From Sphingomonas sp. Leaf242 (GTDB taxonomy: Bacteria > Pseudomonadota > Alphaproteobacteria > Sphingomonadales > Sphingomonadaceae): a DNA stretch of 64,000 nucleotides. Location of the stretch: contig NZ_LMLW01000009.1 in assembly GCF_001422045.1 (NCBI RefSeq), positions 62,001 to 126,000 of the forward strand. Reading direction: 5' to 3'. The notes under the pieces are model-generated. The model saw only the letters and a list, made by a program, of their open reading frames with translations, was not told the origin of the DNA and made no database searches. The stretch's first letter is position 1, and every line of letters starts with the position of its first letter. Of this stretch, positions 44,849-54,739 are shown one piece after another. Position numbers and translations under genes: made by a program.

Positions 44849-46060
44849 TTACATCGCCTCCAGCTTGAACGGGCTGGCGGAAGGTCCGCCGAGTTGGCCC
44901 TGCGTCGCCCCTTCAGCCCGCGCGATATAGCCACGCGATTTATCGACCTCGTTCGACAGCGCGCCGACCGTGACCTTCATCGAATCGAGCGCCTTCAGCT
45001 TGAACACGTCGATCGCGTCCATCGTATCGTAGATATTCTGGAACGCGCGTTGCAGCGTCTCCAGCGGGATCGTCGCCGACGCCGCCTGTTCGTGGATCTG
45101 CGCGGTCTGCGATTTGAGCAGCTTGCCGGTCGAATCGATGATGTTCGCGGTGGTCGTGTTGAGCGCGGTGATCTGCTCCAGCACCAGCTTCTGGTTGGTC
45201 AGCGCCTGCGCGACCGTCACCGCGGTGCGCAGCGCCGAGACGGTCGTGGTCGAGGCGCGATCGACGCCCTTCACCAGCTCGACATTGTTCTTCTTGACCA
45301 GATCGAGCGCGAGATAGCCCTGCACGGTCACCGCCATCTGCGTCAGCAGGTCCTGCGTGCGCTGGCGCGTGTAGAACAGCGCCGTCTCGCGGATCGCCTT
45401 CGCCTTGGCCGGATCGGTATGGTCGAGATCGTTGGCGACGTCCTCCAGCTTGGCGTCCATTGTCTTGGACAGATGGATCATCTGCTCGAGCCGACCCATC
45501 GCCGCCCACAGGTTCGCGCGCTCGGTATCGATCGCGGCATTGTCCATCAGCAGTTCGTCCTTGCCCGAGCCGAGGCTCTTCAGGATCTGCGCGATGTGCG
45601 TCTGCGACGACTTATAGCCATCGAAATAATTGCGCATCTTGCCACCGAACGGGATGATCCCGAACAGCTTCTGCGGCGTGGTGAGGTTGCCCTTCTTGCC
45701 GGGATCGAGATCCTCGACGACGCGGCGCAGCTCGGCGAGATCCTTGCCAACGCCGGTCTCCTGATCCATCGCCTTGACCGGGCGATCGAGGAAGCGGTTC
45801 GACTGGCCGGCGGCGTCGCGGATTTCCTTCGCGCCCATCGCGGTGATCGCGTCGACGCGCTTGCCGAATTCGGGCGAGTTGACGTCCTGCGCGACGAGAT
45901 CGGTGACGAAGCCCGACACGCGCTCCTCCAGCTGCGATTTCACGCCGGCATCGACGGGGACCAGCCCGGACGCCTTCGCGGCCGCGACCGTGGGCACCGG
46001 ATCGGGCGGGGTCAGCACCAGGCCCGGCTCTTCCGTCAGCGTGTTCGGGGTCGTCGCCAT
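44849..46060 (-). CDS. TelA-family toxic anion resistance protein
   Basis: The 403-residue protein is of the TelA/KlaA family (tellurite and other toxic-anion resistance, also linked to envelope stress). It is highly helical, with typical stretches MGAKEIRDAAGQSNRFLDRP, LFGIIPFGGKMRNYFDGYKS, LTNQKLVLEQITALNTTTAN and SASATIPLETLQRAFQNIYD-like QAASATIPLETLQRAFQNIY. The ATG at 46060 is preceded by GGAGAGA. A promoter-like sequence lies 60 bp upstream. The mechanism of this family is unresolved, and its role need not involve tellurite. Confidence 0.9.
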   Translation of the reverse strand: MATTPNTLTEEPGLVLTPPDPVPTVAAAKASGLVPVDAGVKSQLEERVSGFVTDLVAQDVNSPEFGKRVDAITAMGAKEIRDAAGQSNRFLDRPVKAMDQETGVGKDLAELRRVVEDLDPGKKGNLTTPQKLFGIIPFGGKMRNYFDGYKSSQTHIAQILKSLGSGKDELLMDNAAIDTERANLWAAMGRLEQMIHLSKTMDAKLEDVANDLDHTDPAKAKAIRETALFYTRQRTQDLLTQMAVTVQGYLALDLVKKNNVELVKGVDRASTTTVSALRTAVTVAQALTNQKLVLEQITALNTTTANIIDSTGKLLKSQTAQIHEQAASATIPLETLQRAFQNIYDTMDAIDVFKLKALDSMKVTVGALSNEVDKSRGYIARAEGATQGQLGGPSASPFKLEAM

Positions 46061-46119
46061 GCTTGTCTCTCCGTTCGGTGGGGCATCGTGGCTGCAACCC
46101 GCCCCGCGTTCAAGTGGCG

Positions 46120-46148
46120 TATATAGATAATACACCCAGGCTTGCCAA
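46120..46148 (-). promoter_or_regulatory. Putative sigma-70 promoter of the telA operon
   Basis: On the minus strand: TTGGCA (46148-46143), 17-nt spacer, TATATA (46125-46120), followed about 60 bp later by the telA ATG. Confidence 0.5.
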
Positions 46149-46212
46149 CAGCTCTCCTTGAAACCGGGCGGCCGCGTGGACAGCTTGGTCGCGACATCAC
46201 AGGAGTTCCAGC

Positions 46213-47226
46213 ATGCGCGCCATCGGCTATACCAAGTCGCTCCCGATCGACGATCCGCAGTCGCTCGTCGACCTCGATCTCCCCAAGCCCGAGGCTATTG
46301 GCCGCGACCTGCTGGTCGAAGTGAAGGCGGTGTCGGTCAACCCGGTCGACACCAAGATCCGCCAGCGTCGCGAAGATCCGCACGGCAAGCCTCAGGTGCT
46401 GGGCTGGGACGCATCGGGCGTCGTCGTCGCGGTCGGCCCGGACGTGACCGGGTTCAAGGTCGGCGATGAAGTCTTCTACGCGGGCGCGATCGACCGACCC
46501 GGTACCAATTCCGAATATCATCTCGTCGACGAACGTATCGTCGGCCACAAGCCGGCATCGCTTGACTGGGCGCAGGCGGCGGCGCTGCCGCTGACGTCGG
46601 TCACCGCGTGGGAGACGCTGTTCGACCGGCTCGACGTGCGCAAGCCCGTTCCCGGCGCGGCGAACGCGATCCTGATCATCGGCGGGGCAGGCGGGGTCGG
46701 CTCGATCACGATCCAGCTCGCGCGGCAGCTCACCGACCTGACCGTGATCGCCACCGCGTCGCGGGACGAGACCCGCGGGTGGGTCGAGGAGCTCGGCGCG
46801 CATCACGTGATCGACCACCGCAAGCCGCTCGCCGCCCAGGTCGATGCGCTCGGGCTCGGCGCGCCGGGGTTCGTGTTCTCGACGACGCATACCGACGAGC
46901 ACATCGCCGAGATCGGCGAGGTGCTGGCGCCGCAGGGCCGGCTGGCGCTGATCGACGATCCGAAGACGCTCGACATCGTGCCGCTGAAGCAGAAGTCGAT
47001 CTCGGTGCACTGGGAACTGATGTACACGCGCTCGCTGTTCCAGACCGCGGACATGGGCGAGCAGGGGGTGTTGCTCGATGAGGTCGCGCGGCTGGTGGAC
47101 GCGGGGACGATCCGGACGACGCTGGCGGAGAATTTCGGGCGGATCGACGCGGGGAATTTGCGTAAGGCGCACGAGCGGATCGAGAGCCATACGGCCAAGG
47201 GGAAGATCGTGCTGGAGGGGTTCTGA
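46213..47226 (+). CDS. Zinc-independent MDR oxidoreductase (quinone oxidoreductase-like)
   Basis: The 337-residue protein belongs to the medium-chain dehydrogenase/reductase superfamily. It has KAVSVNPVDTKIRQR and VLGWDASGVVVAVGPDVTGF in the catalytic domain and the Rossmann loop IIGGAGGVGSITIQLARQL in the NADPH domain. The structural and catalytic zinc cysteines of true alcohol dehydrogenases are missing, so a quinone or enone reductase is more likely. CAGGAG precedes the ATG. Divergent from the telA operon. Confidence 0.9.
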   Translation: MRAIGYTKSLPIDDPQSLVDLDLPKPEAIGRDLLVEVKAVSVNPVDTKIRQRREDPHGKPQVLGWDASGVVVAVGPDVTGFKVGDEVFYAGAIDRPGTNSEYHLVDERIVGHKPASLDWAQAAALPLTSVTAWETLFDRLDVRKPVPGAANAILIIGGAGGVGSITIQLARQLTDLTVIATASRDETRGWVEELGAHHVIDHRKPLAAQVDALGLGAPGFVFSTTHTDEHIAEIGEVLAPQGRLALIDDPKTLDIVPLKQKSISVHWELMYTRSLFQTADMGEQGVLLDEVARLVDAGTIRTTLAENFGRIDAGNLRKAHERIESHTAKGKIVLEGF

Positions 47227-47263
47227 GCCTTCCGACTTTCCAGTGCGTTCCGTTAACCTAGGC

Positions 47264-47370
47264 CACCACCCCGGCGAAGGCCGGGGCCCAATTGGGGGAC
47301 GTTGCTGACGGATGGCGGTGCTCCATTATTAGCACCTTTCCAATTGGGCCCCGGCCTCCGCCGGGGTGGG
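47264..47370. repeat. Palindromic element, family I
   Basis: CCACCCCGGCGAAGGCCGGG ... CCCGGCCTCCGCCGGGGTGG, inner pair CCCAATTGG / CCAATTGGG. The 357-bp gap 47227-47583 holds this and the next element; no gene was seen there. Confidence 0.9.
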
Positions 47371-47410
47371 TAGAATAGAAGGTGAAGCGTTGCAGGTCGC
47401 CGCCACCTAA

Positions 47411-47538
47411 CGATCCTCCCCCGCAAGGGGGAGGTGGCAGGCGTAGCCTGACGGAGGGGGCGGCAATCGACCACGCCGGTTTCGTGTCCTCCCCCTCCGT
47501 CCCCTTCGGCGACACCTCCCCCTGGCGGGGGAGGATCG
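47411..47538. repeat. Palindromic element, family VII
   Basis: CGATCCTCCCCCGCAAGGGG ... CCCCTGGCGGGGGAGGATCG, with inner pair GACGGAGGGGG / CCCCCTCCGTC. One copy in this window. Confidence 0.85.
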
Positions 47539-47583
47539 CAATATCCGCTCTGGCGCCCTGGCAAACACGCGATACTCTGCACC

Positions 47584-48561
47584 ATGCTCCGCCCGCTGAT
47601 CCTCGCGCTCGCCCTCCTCCCCGCGGCGGCCACGAATCGTCCCCCACCAGCCGACCCGCTCACCTCGACGATCCACACCGAAGACGCCGACCGCTTCGCC
47701 GCGCTGTTCGCCAAGACCAAAGGCAAACCCACTGCCGCGCAACTCAAGCGCGACTATCTCGACAAGGGCAGTTTCGGCATCGGTGTCTTCACCCCCGGCC
47801 GGATCGTCGACGCGGACAATCTCGCGCGCGCCATCGCCGCCAACCCGACCCGCTATGCGCAGGCGATCAAGACCTGCCTCCCCGCCGCCAAGACCGCGAC
47901 CGCCGACCTCCGTGCGATCTATCTCGGCCTCCACGGCGCACTCCCCGACGTGAAACTCCCGCAGGTCTATATAGTCTTCGGCGCGAACACCTCCGGCGGC
48001 ACCGCCAAGCCGGGCGCGCAGGTACTCGGCCTCGAAGTGCTGTGCCGCATGTCGCCGACGCCCGAAAAACTCCGCCAGACGCTCCGCCATTTCTTCGCGC
48101 ACGAGACGGTGCATTCCTTCCAGCAGGACGCCGGCATGACGCTCGCCCGCGACCCGCTGCTCACCGCGATCCTCGTCGAGGGCGCCGCAGACTTCATCGC
48201 GCAACTCGTCACCGGCGAGGAGCCCGACGCCGCCCGCGCCGCCTGGGCCACCCCGCGAGAAGGGGAACTCTGGCGCCAGATGCAGGCCGACATCGCTCTT
48301 ACCCGCAAGCTCACTGACAAGGACGACCCGGAAGAAGGCTCGCCCGAAGCCAAGGCGTACGCCCGCTGGATCGGCAATTACTCCACGCCGCCCGCCGGCT
48401 GGCCGCCCGAACTCGGCTATTGGCTGGGGCTGCGGATCTGGCAGCGTTACTATGCCACCGCGCCCGACAAACGCGCCGCGCTGAGGGCAATGCTAGCGGT
48501 CCGCGATCCCCGTGCTATTCTCGCCGCCGGAACATACAAGCGCCGCGGAGGTTCCCTCTAA
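47584..48561 (+). CDS. Putative exported zinc metalloprotease (DUF2268-like)
   Basis: The 325-residue protein has a signal peptide (MLRPLILALALLPAAATN). A single HETVHSFQQ carries the HExxH zinc motif, and EGAADFIAQLV about 30 residues later can supply the third ligand (Glu), the gluzincin arrangement. Downstream stretches such as ELGYWLGLRIWQRYY fit the DUF2268 type of putative periplasmic proteases. Substrate unknown. It precedes typA on the same strand but with its own spacing. Confidence 0.75.
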   Translation: MLRPLILALALLPAAATNRPPPADPLTSTIHTEDADRFAALFAKTKGKPTAAQLKRDYLDKGSFGIGVFTPGRIVDADNLARAIAANPTRYAQAIKTCLPAAKTATADLRAIYLGLHGALPDVKLPQVYIVFGANTSGGTAKPGAQVLGLEVLCRMSPTPEKLRQTLRHFFAHETVHSFQQDAGMTLARDPLLTAILVEGAADFIAQLVTGEEPDAARAAWATPREGELWRQMQADIALTRKLTDKDDPEEGSPEAKAYARWIGNYSTPPAGWPPELGYWLGLRIWQRYYATAPDKRAALRAMLAVRDPRAILAAGTYKRRGGSL

Positions 48562-48651
48562 AGGCGACGAAATGCCGCTGCGTCTTCCCGCGGCGCAACA
48601 ATTACGCTATGGCGCGCGCCAACCCCGTTCCTCGATCAAGAGAATACATTC

Positions 48652-50496
48652 ATGAGCCTCCGCAACGTGGCGATCATTGCGCACGTCGATCACGGCAAGA
48701 CGACGCTGGTCGACCAGCTCTTCCGCCAGTCCGGCACCTTCCGCGACAACCAGCGCGTCGAAGAGCGCGCAATGGATTCGAACGACCTCGAAAAAGAGCG
48801 TGGCATCACCATTCTCGCCAAGCCGACCTCGGTCGACTGGACCCCTCCCGGCGAGTCCGAGAGCATCCGCATCAACATCGTCGACACGCCTGGCCACGCC
48901 GATTTCGGCGGCGAAGTCGAGCGCATCCTGTCGATGGTCGACGGCGTCGTCCTGCTGGTCGATTCGTCGGAAGGCGCGATGCCGCAGACCAAGTTCGTCA
49001 CCGGCAAGGCGCTCGCGCTCGGCCTGAAGCCGATCGTCGTCGTCAACAAGGTCGATCGCAACGACGCGCGCATCCAGGAAGTGCTCGACGAAGTGTTCGA
49101 CCTGTTCGTGTCGCTCGACGCGAACGACGATCAGCTCGACTTCCCCGTGCTCTACGCATCGGGTCGCAACGGCTATGCCTCGACCGACATGGACGCGCGC
49201 GAAGGCACGCTGATCCCGATGTTCGAGACGATCGTGAAGCACGTGCCGCCGCCCGCCGTGGAAGTTGCCGGCGTGCCGTTTACCTTCCTCGTCACGCTGC
49301 TCGATCGCGATCCATTCCTCGGCCGCGTCCTCACGGGTCGCGTCAATTCGGGTACCGTGAAGACCAACCAGGCGATCCACGCACTCGATAACGACGGCAA
49401 GATCATCGAGACCGGTCGCGCGTCCAAGATCATGTCGTTCCGTGGCCTCGAGCGCGTTCCCGTCGACGAAGCCAAGGCTGGCGACATCATCTCGCTGGCA
49501 GGGCTTTCGGTTGCCACGGTTGCCGACACGATCGCCGACATCACGGTGACCGAGCCGCTGCACGCGCAGCCGATCGATCCCCCCACGCTGTCGATGCGTT
49601 TTGCCGTGAACGATTCGCCGATGGCGGGTCGCGAGGGCAGCAAGGTGACGAGCCGCATGATCCGCGAGCGCCTGTTCCGCGAAGCCGAGTCGAACGTCGC
49701 CGTGAAGGTGACCGAGGCGGCCGACAAGGACAGCTTCGAAGTCGCCGGCCGCGGCGAGCTTCAGCTGGGCGTGCTGATCGAGACGATGCGCCGCGAAGGT
49801 TTCGAGCTGGGCATCTCGCGTCCGCGCGTGCTGTTCGGCGAGGACGAGAACGGCAAGAAGACCGAGCCGTACGAGACCGTCATCATCGACGTCGACGAGG
49901 AGCATTCGGGCACCGTCGTCGAGAAGATGAACACGCGTAAGGCCGAGCTGACCGACATGCGTCCGTCGACCGGCGGCAAGACCCGCATCACCTTCTCGGC
50001 GCCGTCGCGCGGGATGATCGGCTATCACGGCGAGTTCCTGTCCGACACGCGCGGCACGGGGATCATGAACCGGCTGTACGAGAAGTATGGTCCGCACAAG
50101 GGTCCGATCGAAGGCCGCAAGAACGGCGTGCTGATCTCGAACGGCTCGGGCGAGGCGAACAACTACGCACTGGGTCCGCTCGAAGAGCGCGGCATCCTGT
50201 TCGTGGGCCACGGCGAGGCTCTCTATGAGGGCATGATCGTCGGCGAGAACGCCAAGCCGGACGACCTCGAGGTCAACCCGATGAAGACCAAGGCGCTGAC
50301 CAACTTCCGCGCCTCGGGCGGCAAGGACGACCAGGTCCGCCTGTCCCCGCCGAAGCGCGCGACGCTGGAGCAGGCGATCGCGTACATCGACGACGACGAG
50401 ATGGTCGAAGTCACGCCGAAGTCGATCCGCCTGCGCAAGCGCTTCCTGGATGCCAACGAGCGCAAGCGCGCTAGCCGGGCTAAGCAAAGCGCCTGA
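48652..50496 (+). CDS. typA: Ribosome-associated GTPase TypA/BipA
   Basis: TypA is a translational GTPase that assists 50S assembly, especially at low temperature and under stress. The 614-residue protein has G1 [10 protein letters not shown]2 in [12 protein letters not shown]3 [13 protein letters not shown] and G4 NKVD, followed by the EF-G-like domains and the TypA-specific C-terminal domain ([20 protein letters not shown]). Length is normal. A terminator lies about 105 bp downstream. Confidence 0.97.
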   Translation: MSLRNVAIIAHVDHGKTTLVDQLFRQSGTFRDNQRVEERAMDSNDLEKERGITILAKPTSVDWTPPGESESIRINIVDTPGHADFGGEVERILSMVDGVVLLVDSSEGAMPQTKFVTGKALALGLKPIVVVNKVDRNDARIQEVLDEVFDLFVSLDANDDQLDFPVLYASGRNGYASTDMDAREGTLIPMFETIVKHVPPPAVEVAGVPFTFLVTLLDRDPFLGRVLTGRVNSGTVKTNQAIHALDNDGKIIETGRASKIMSFRGLERVPVDEAKAGDIISLAGLSVATVADTIADITVTEPLHAQPIDPPTLSMRFAVNDSPMAGREGSKVTSRMIRERLFREAESNVAVKVTEAADKDSFEVAGRGELQLGVLIETMRREGFELGISRPRVLFGEDENGKKTEPYETVIIDVDEEHSGTVVEKMNTRKAELTDMRPSTGGKTRITFSAPSRGMIGYHGEFLSDTRGTGIMNRLYEKYGPHKGPIEGRKNGVLISNGSGEANNYALGPLEERGILFVGHGEALYEGMIVGENAKPDDLEVNPMKTKALTNFRASGGKDDQVRLSPPKRATLEQAIAYIDDDEMVEVTPKSIRLRKRFLDANERKRASRAKQSA

Positions 50497-50601
50497 GGCC
50501 AGCGAGGCGAAGCCGGCTGAGCCCTCAGGCGCTCGGCCGGCCTCGCTCAAGCGAGGTCCGACGACACGGCTTTGCCGGGTCGCGCTGGGTAAGAGATGAA
50601 G

Positions 50602-50632
50602 AAGGGCCGGGGGGAAACCTCTGGCCCTTTTT
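50602..50632 (+). terminator. Terminator after typA
   Basis: AAGGGCC, G-rich loop, GGCCCTT followed by TTT. A stem of seven pairs with a T-tail. Confidence 0.7.
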
Positions 50633-50666
50633 CGTTTGCTTGGCCCGATTCGATCACCCAGCCACA

Positions 50667-50767
50667 CGCCGTCATTCCCGCGGAGGCGGGAACCCATACT
50701 GGCTAGCCTAGCGGGTAATTTGCGGACGTCTGAGTATATGGATCCTCGCCTTCGCGGGGATGACGGA
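50667..50767. repeat. Palindromic element, family III
   Basis: CGTCATTCCCGCGGAGGCGG ... CCTCGCCTTCGCGGGGATGA, inner block ACCCATACTGG. Same family as 10806-10907. The 475-bp gap 50497-50971 holds a terminator, this element and the next; no gene was seen. Confidence 0.9.
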
Positions 50768-50837
50768 CGTTGGTGGTGGGGGGGGGGGTAGGGCGCCACG
50801 AAGCAGCAGTCGACGCGGTAGCGATCATGCTCGCTAC

Positions 50838-50921
50838 CGTCATCCTGACGAAAGTCAGGACCCAGAGCCACGAAGGTCGCCAGCCGTTACTCTGGATCCT
50901 GACTTTCGTCAGGATGACGAA
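50838..50921. repeat. Palindromic element, family VIII
   Basis: CGTCATCCTGACGAAAGTCA ... TGACTTTCGTCAGGATGACG, inner pair CCAGAG / CTCTGG. A decayed relative is at 56180-56262. Confidence 0.9.
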
Positions 50922-50971
50922 GGGGACAATCCGCGGCATCACCCCGCACCACGACCCAAAACCGCCCACCC

Positions 50972-51637
50972 TCAGGCAGCAGTAATCCGCCCACCCCGCG
51001 TCAACATCTCGCCACTCGTAACGATCACCCGATCCCCCAGCCTAACCTGCTCGAAAATCAGCTTGGCAAACGCGGTCGGCACCCCAACGCACCCATGCGT
51101 AGCGTACTTCCCATCCATCAGCGCACTGCCGTGAATCGAAACCCCATCATTGGTCAGCCGCATCATGTACGGCATCGGCGCCCCGTACAGGTTCGACACA
51201 TGATGCGCGTCCTTCTGCGTGATCTTGAACACGCCGAGCGGGGTAGGCTTCTCGTCGGCGCCGTAAATCACCGCCGCCGTCCCGATCTCGTACCCGCTAC
51301 GAAAGATCGACAAGGTCTGCGCCACCAGGTCGATTGTGATCACGATCGGCCCCTCCGGCACGCCCTCCGTATCCCAATAATACGCCCCATGCCGCAAAGG
51401 CTCCGGCACGTTCAGCACCCGCTTCACGACATACGCATCGGCCGGGTCCTCGGCAGCGACCGCAACGGGCTTCGGCGCCGCCTTCGCAACCGGCACAGCG
51501 ACCTGAGCCACCCGCGCCGGCGCTTCGACCGCCCGCACCTTCACCGGCGACCCAGACAAAGCCAGCCCGCCGATCAGCACCGCACTCCCGCCGAGCACGG
51601 CAAAGGCGATCGCTCGCGTCGTCATCATCCTGCGCAT
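50972..51637 (-). CDS. L,D-transpeptidase (YkuD domain)
   Basis: The 221-residue protein has an N-terminal membrane/signal segment (AFAVLGGSAVLIGGLALSG), an Ala/Val/Pro-rich linker, and a YkuD domain from about residue 90. The domain has the active-site pattern SIHGSALM (His169) and THGCVGVP (His181, Cys183). Such enzymes make or edit 3-3 peptidoglycan cross-links or attach proteins to the wall. The Arg usually following HGC(I/V) is Gly here. Confidence 0.9.
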   Translation of the reverse strand: MRRMMTTRAIAFAVLGGSAVLIGGLALSGSPVKVRAVEAPARVAQVAVPVAKAAPKPVAVAAEDPADAYVVKRVLNVPEPLRHGAYYWDTEGVPEGPIVITIDLVAQTLSIFRSGYEIGTAAVIYGADEKPTPLGVFKITQKDAHHVSNLYGAPMPYMMRLTNDGVSIHGSALMDGKYATHGCVGVPTAFAKLIFEQVRLGDRVIVTSGEMLTRGGRITAA

Positions 51638-51841
51638 CGCCGCACCCTATCCGATATTCGTGAACAATGCCCGGCCTGCCGCGCCGGCAATGTCCCCGCC
51701 CGGGACTGCTCCAGCTATACCGTGGGTTAACAAGCCGTTCCGAACCAGTTCAGACCGAATCGCCTAAATCCTGAAACACGGTCGGACACTTATGCGTTTG
51801 TCCCAAGCGGACCGGGCGTAACTAGTAACGGAGTTCGGAAG

Positions 51842-52225
51842 ATGAACGGGTTTTTCAAGAAGGCAGGTTTGGGCGTCGCTTTGGCGGCTACGGCACTCAC
51901 TGCCGCCGCGCCGGCCGATGCGCAGCGCTGGGGTGGGTATGGCCGTGGTTACGGCGGCGGCTGGGGTGGTTATCACCATCGTGGCGGCGGGAATGTCGCG
52001 GGCGCAGCGGTGCTCGGCGGTATCCTAGGCCTCGGCGTCGGTGCAGCGATCGCCAGCAGCAACCGGCCGCGCTATTACGACCGCGGCTATTACGACGCGC
52101 CCCCGCCGCCCCCGCGGGTCTATTACGAGGCACCGGTGGCGACCTATTATGCGCCGCGGTGCTGGAACGAATGGCGGGTCGACCCCTATTACGGCGACCG
52201 GGTTTCGGTGCGGGTCTGCAACTGA
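51842..52225 (+). CDS. Exported glycine-rich protein with glycine zipper
   Basis: The 127-residue protein has a signal peptide ending APADAQ, then a Gly/Tyr/Arg-rich stretch (RWGGYGRGYGGGWGGYHHRG), a glycine zipper (AGAAVLGGILGLGVGAAIAS), a Pro-rich segment and two Cys (RCWNEW and RVCN). Relatives are small surface or periplasmic proteins of unknown function. A strong terminator follows. Confidence 0.78.
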   Translation: MNGFFKKAGLGVALAATALTAAAPADAQRWGGYGRGYGGGWGGYHHRGGGNVAGAAVLGGILGLGVGAAIASSNRPRYYDRGYYDAPPPPPRVYYEAPVATYYAPRCWNEWRVDPYYGDRVSVRVCN

Positions 52226-52245
52226 TCCGGTCACGAGATCGACAG

Positions 52246-52278
52246 GCGGCGTCGGGAGCAATCCCGGCGCCGCTTTTT
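52246..52278 (+). terminator. Terminator of the glycine-rich protein gene
   Basis: Stem GCGGCGTCGGGA / TCCCGGCGCCGC with a GCAA loop and one mismatched pair, then T5. Confidence 0.85.
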
Positions 52279-52333
52279 CGTCAGGTGCCTTTTTTGTGGC
52301 GCGCGCCCGGTGCTTGCCGCTAGACGCGCGACC

Positions 52334-52651
52334 ATGACCGATACGCCCAACACCCCCGAGACCGAAGCCGCCGCCACCTTGGCCGCAACCGGCGACACGC
52401 CCCCCGATCGCCTGTCGATCAACCAGCGCAGCCCGTTCTTTCAGCAGGACCTGCTCGAACGCGGCATCGGCATCCGCTTCAAGGACAAGGTGCGCCACGA
52501 CGTCGAGGAATATTGCATCTCGGAGGGCTGGATCCGAGTCGCGCTCGGCAAGAAGGTCGACCGCAACGGCAACCCGCTGACACTGAAGCTGGTCGGCCCG
52601 GTCGAGGCCTGGTTCGAGCGTCCTGCAGCGACGGACGAAGCTGAGGGCTGA
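52334..52651 (+). CDS. DUF3297 family protein
   Basis: The 105-residue protein has an acidic, Thr/Ala-rich N-terminus and the DUF3297 core: PDRLSINQRSPFFQQDLLER, then GIRFKDKVRHDVEEYCISEG, then KKVDRNGNPLTLKLVGPVEA. The family is a short soluble domain widespread in proteobacteria with no known role. The ATG at 52334 opens the recognisable protein; the frame runs further up without support. It is on its own between two repeat-bearing gaps. Confidence 0.85.
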   Translation: MTDTPNTPETEAAATLAATGDTPPDRLSINQRSPFFQQDLLERGIGIRFKDKVRHDVEEYCISEGWIRVALGKKVDRNGNPLTLKLVGPVEAWFERPAATDEAEG

Positions 52652-52661
52652 GCCAATCTTC

Positions 52662-52771
52662 CCCCCCTCCCTGAAAGGGAGGGGCCGGGGGTGGGTAGGC
52701 CAGCTTTAACCGCAACCGCCCGAACACGCGGAACCCGACCCACCCCCAACCCCTCCCTTCCAGGGAGGGGC
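52662..52771. repeat. Palindromic element, family VI
   Basis: CCCCTCCCTGAAAGGGAGGG ... CCCCTCCCTTCCAGGGAGGG, inner blocks GGGGGTGGGT / ACCCACCCCC. Same as 20398-20512, again between convergent genes. Confidence 0.9.
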
Positions 52772-52783
52772 GTAAGAAGAAAC

Positions 52784-54652
52784 TTAGGCTGCCACGCCCT
52801 CCAGCGCCTCGCTAGCCTCAAGCCACTTCGCCTCGCTGGCCTCGAGCTTCGCATGCACCTCGGCGCGACGCTTGCTCAGATCCCCCATCGACATCCGCGA
52901 GAACTGCGGCTCCGCATTCGCCGGATCGACCATCGCGCGATCCAGAGCATTACGCTCCTTGGTGAACTTCGCGGTCTGCTCCTCGATCTCGCGCAGAGCC
53001 TTCCGAAGCGCCGCATCGTTGCTCTTCGCCTCGGCCGCAGCCTTCTTGCCGGCCTTCTTGTCCGCCTTCGACGCCGCATCGCCCTTGCCGCCGTCGCCCT
53101 TCAGGACGAACGCGATGTAATCGTCGAGGCTGCCGTCGAATTCCTTCGCCGTCCCGTCATCGACCAGCACCAGCCGGTCCGCGGTCAGCTCCAGCATGTG
53201 CCGGTCATGGCTGACCAGCACCACCGCGCCGGTATAGGCGTTGAGCGCCTGCACGAGCGCCTCACGCGCATCGACGTCGAGATGGTTGGTAGGCTCATCG
53301 AGGATCAGTAGATGCGGCGCATCGCGCGTGATCAGCGCCAGCGCCAGACGCGCCCGCTCGCCACCCGACAACTTGCCGACCCGCGTCGTCGCCTTGTCGC
53401 CCGAGAAGCCGAACCGCCCCAATTGCGCGCGCACGGCCGCCGGAGTCGCGCCCTTCATCAGATGCGACATATGCTCGATCGGCGAATCGGTCGGATCGAG
53501 TTCCTCGACCTGATACTGCGTGAAATACCCGACCTTCATCTTGCCCGACGACGACATCTCGCCGTCCATCGGCGTCAACTGCGCCGCCAGCAGCCGCGCG
53601 AGCGTGGTCTTGCCGTTGCCGTTGCGCCCGAGCAGCGCGACCCGGTCGTCGGGATCGAGCCGCATGTTGAGCCGCTTCAGGATCGGCACGTCGGCATAGC
53701 CGACCGTCGCCATGTCGAGCGTGATCAGCGGCGGACGCAGTTCGGTCGGATTCGGGAAGCCGAACGACAGCGTCGGATCGTTGTAGCTCTCGGCGATCGG
53801 CTGCATCTTCGACAGCATCTTCTGCCGCGACTGCGCCTGCTTCGCGGTCGAGGCGCGAGCCGAATTCTTGGCGATATATTCCTGCAGCTTCTCGCGTTGC
53901 ACCGCCTGATTGGCGCGCGCCGCCTCGATCTGCGCAAGCCGCTCGGCGCGCTGCCGCTCGAACGCGTCATAGCCGCCGGGATACAGCGTGATCTTGCCGC
54001 CCTGCAGATGCAGGATGTGATCGACCACATTGTTGAGGAAATCGCGCTCGTGGCTGACCACCACGATCGTCGCCTTGTAGCCCTTGAGAAAGTCCTCGAG
54101 CCACATCACCGCTTCGAGATCGAGATGGTTCGAAGGCTCGTCGAGCAGCAGCAGGTCCGGCTGCGAGAACAGCAGCGCAGCGAGCGCCACGCGCATCTTC
54201 CAGCCACCCGAGAAACTGTCGAGCGTGCGCGCCTGCATGTCCTCGTCGAAGCCGAGGCCGAGCAGGATCTGCGCGGCGCGGGCGGGCGCGGTATAGGCGT
54301 CGATCGCGATCAGCCGCTCGTACACGTCGCCGAGCCGGTCGGGATCCTCGCTGGTCTCGCTCTCGATCATCAGCGCAGCGCGCTCCAGATCGGCTTCGAG
54401 CACGGTCTCGAACGGGGTCTTCACGCCGTGCGGCGCTTCCTGCGCGAGGTAACCGATCCGCGCACCCTTCGGCATGTCGGCGGAACCGTCGTCGGGCTCC
54501 AACTGCCCTGCGATCACGCGCACCATCGTCGACTTGCCCGCGCCGTTGCGCCCGATCAGCCCGACGCGCGAGCCCGGCGGCAACGCGGCCGTGGCGCCAT
54601 CGAGGATAACGCGTCCGCCCAGGCGCACCGTGATATTGTTCAGGTTCAGCAT
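52784..54652 (-). CDS. ABC-F family ATPase (Uup/YheS-like)
   Basis: The 622-residue protein has two ABC ATPase domains and no membrane part. Domain 1 has Walker A GRNGAGKST, signature FSGGWKMR and Walker B LLLLDEPSNHLD. Domain 2 has GRNGNGKTT, LSGGERAR and LLILDEPTNHLD. The linker between them (about 230-310) is long, helical and basic, and a charged coiled coil (ALRKALREIEEQTAKFTKER) ends the protein. ABC-F proteins act on the ribosome to relieve stalls; the exact subfamily is undecided between YheS and Uup. Confidence 0.92.
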   Translation of the reverse strand: MLNLNNITVRLGGRVILDGATAALPPGSRVGLIGRNGAGKSTMVRVIAGQLEPDDGSADMPKGARIGYLAQEAPHGVKTPFETVLEADLERAALMIESETSEDPDRLGDVYERLIAIDAYTAPARAAQILLGLGFDEDMQARTLDSFSGGWKMRVALAALLFSQPDLLLLDEPSNHLDLEAVMWLEDFLKGYKATIVVVSHERDFLNNVVDHILHLQGGKITLYPGGYDAFERQRAERLAQIEAARANQAVQREKLQEYIAKNSARASTAKQAQSRQKMLSKMQPIAESYNDPTLSFGFPNPTELRPPLITLDMATVGYADVPILKRLNMRLDPDDRVALLGRNGNGKTTLARLLAAQLTPMDGEMSSSGKMKVGYFTQYQVEELDPTDSPIEHMSHLMKGATPAAVRAQLGRFGFSGDKATTRVGKLSGGERARLALALITRDAPHLLILDEPTNHLDVDAREALVQALNAYTGAVVLVSHDRHMLELTADRLVLVDDGTAKEFDGSLDDYIAFVLKGDGGKGDAASKADKKAGKKAAAEAKSNDAALRKALREIEEQTAKFTKERNALDRAMVDPANAEPQFSRMSMGDLSKRRAEVHAKLEASEAKWLEASEALEGVAA

Positions 54653-54739
54653 GCGCGTGCCGTTAGCAGATGCAGCATGGTTTTGCGAGGGGAGGGGTTT
54701 GGGCGTTCCGGGAGCTGAAGCCTTCGATCGAGCGGGGCT

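Noticed and set aside
50777..50789. G-run in the typA downstream gap as a possible sequencing error or frameshift
   Set aside because: It is in non-coding sequence, so no gene interpretation depends on it; likewise the G-run near 36898.
48607..50871. A 754-codon minus-strand open frame antisense to typA
   Set aside because: Same codon-bias artefact; it also crosses the typA terminator and a palindromic repeat.
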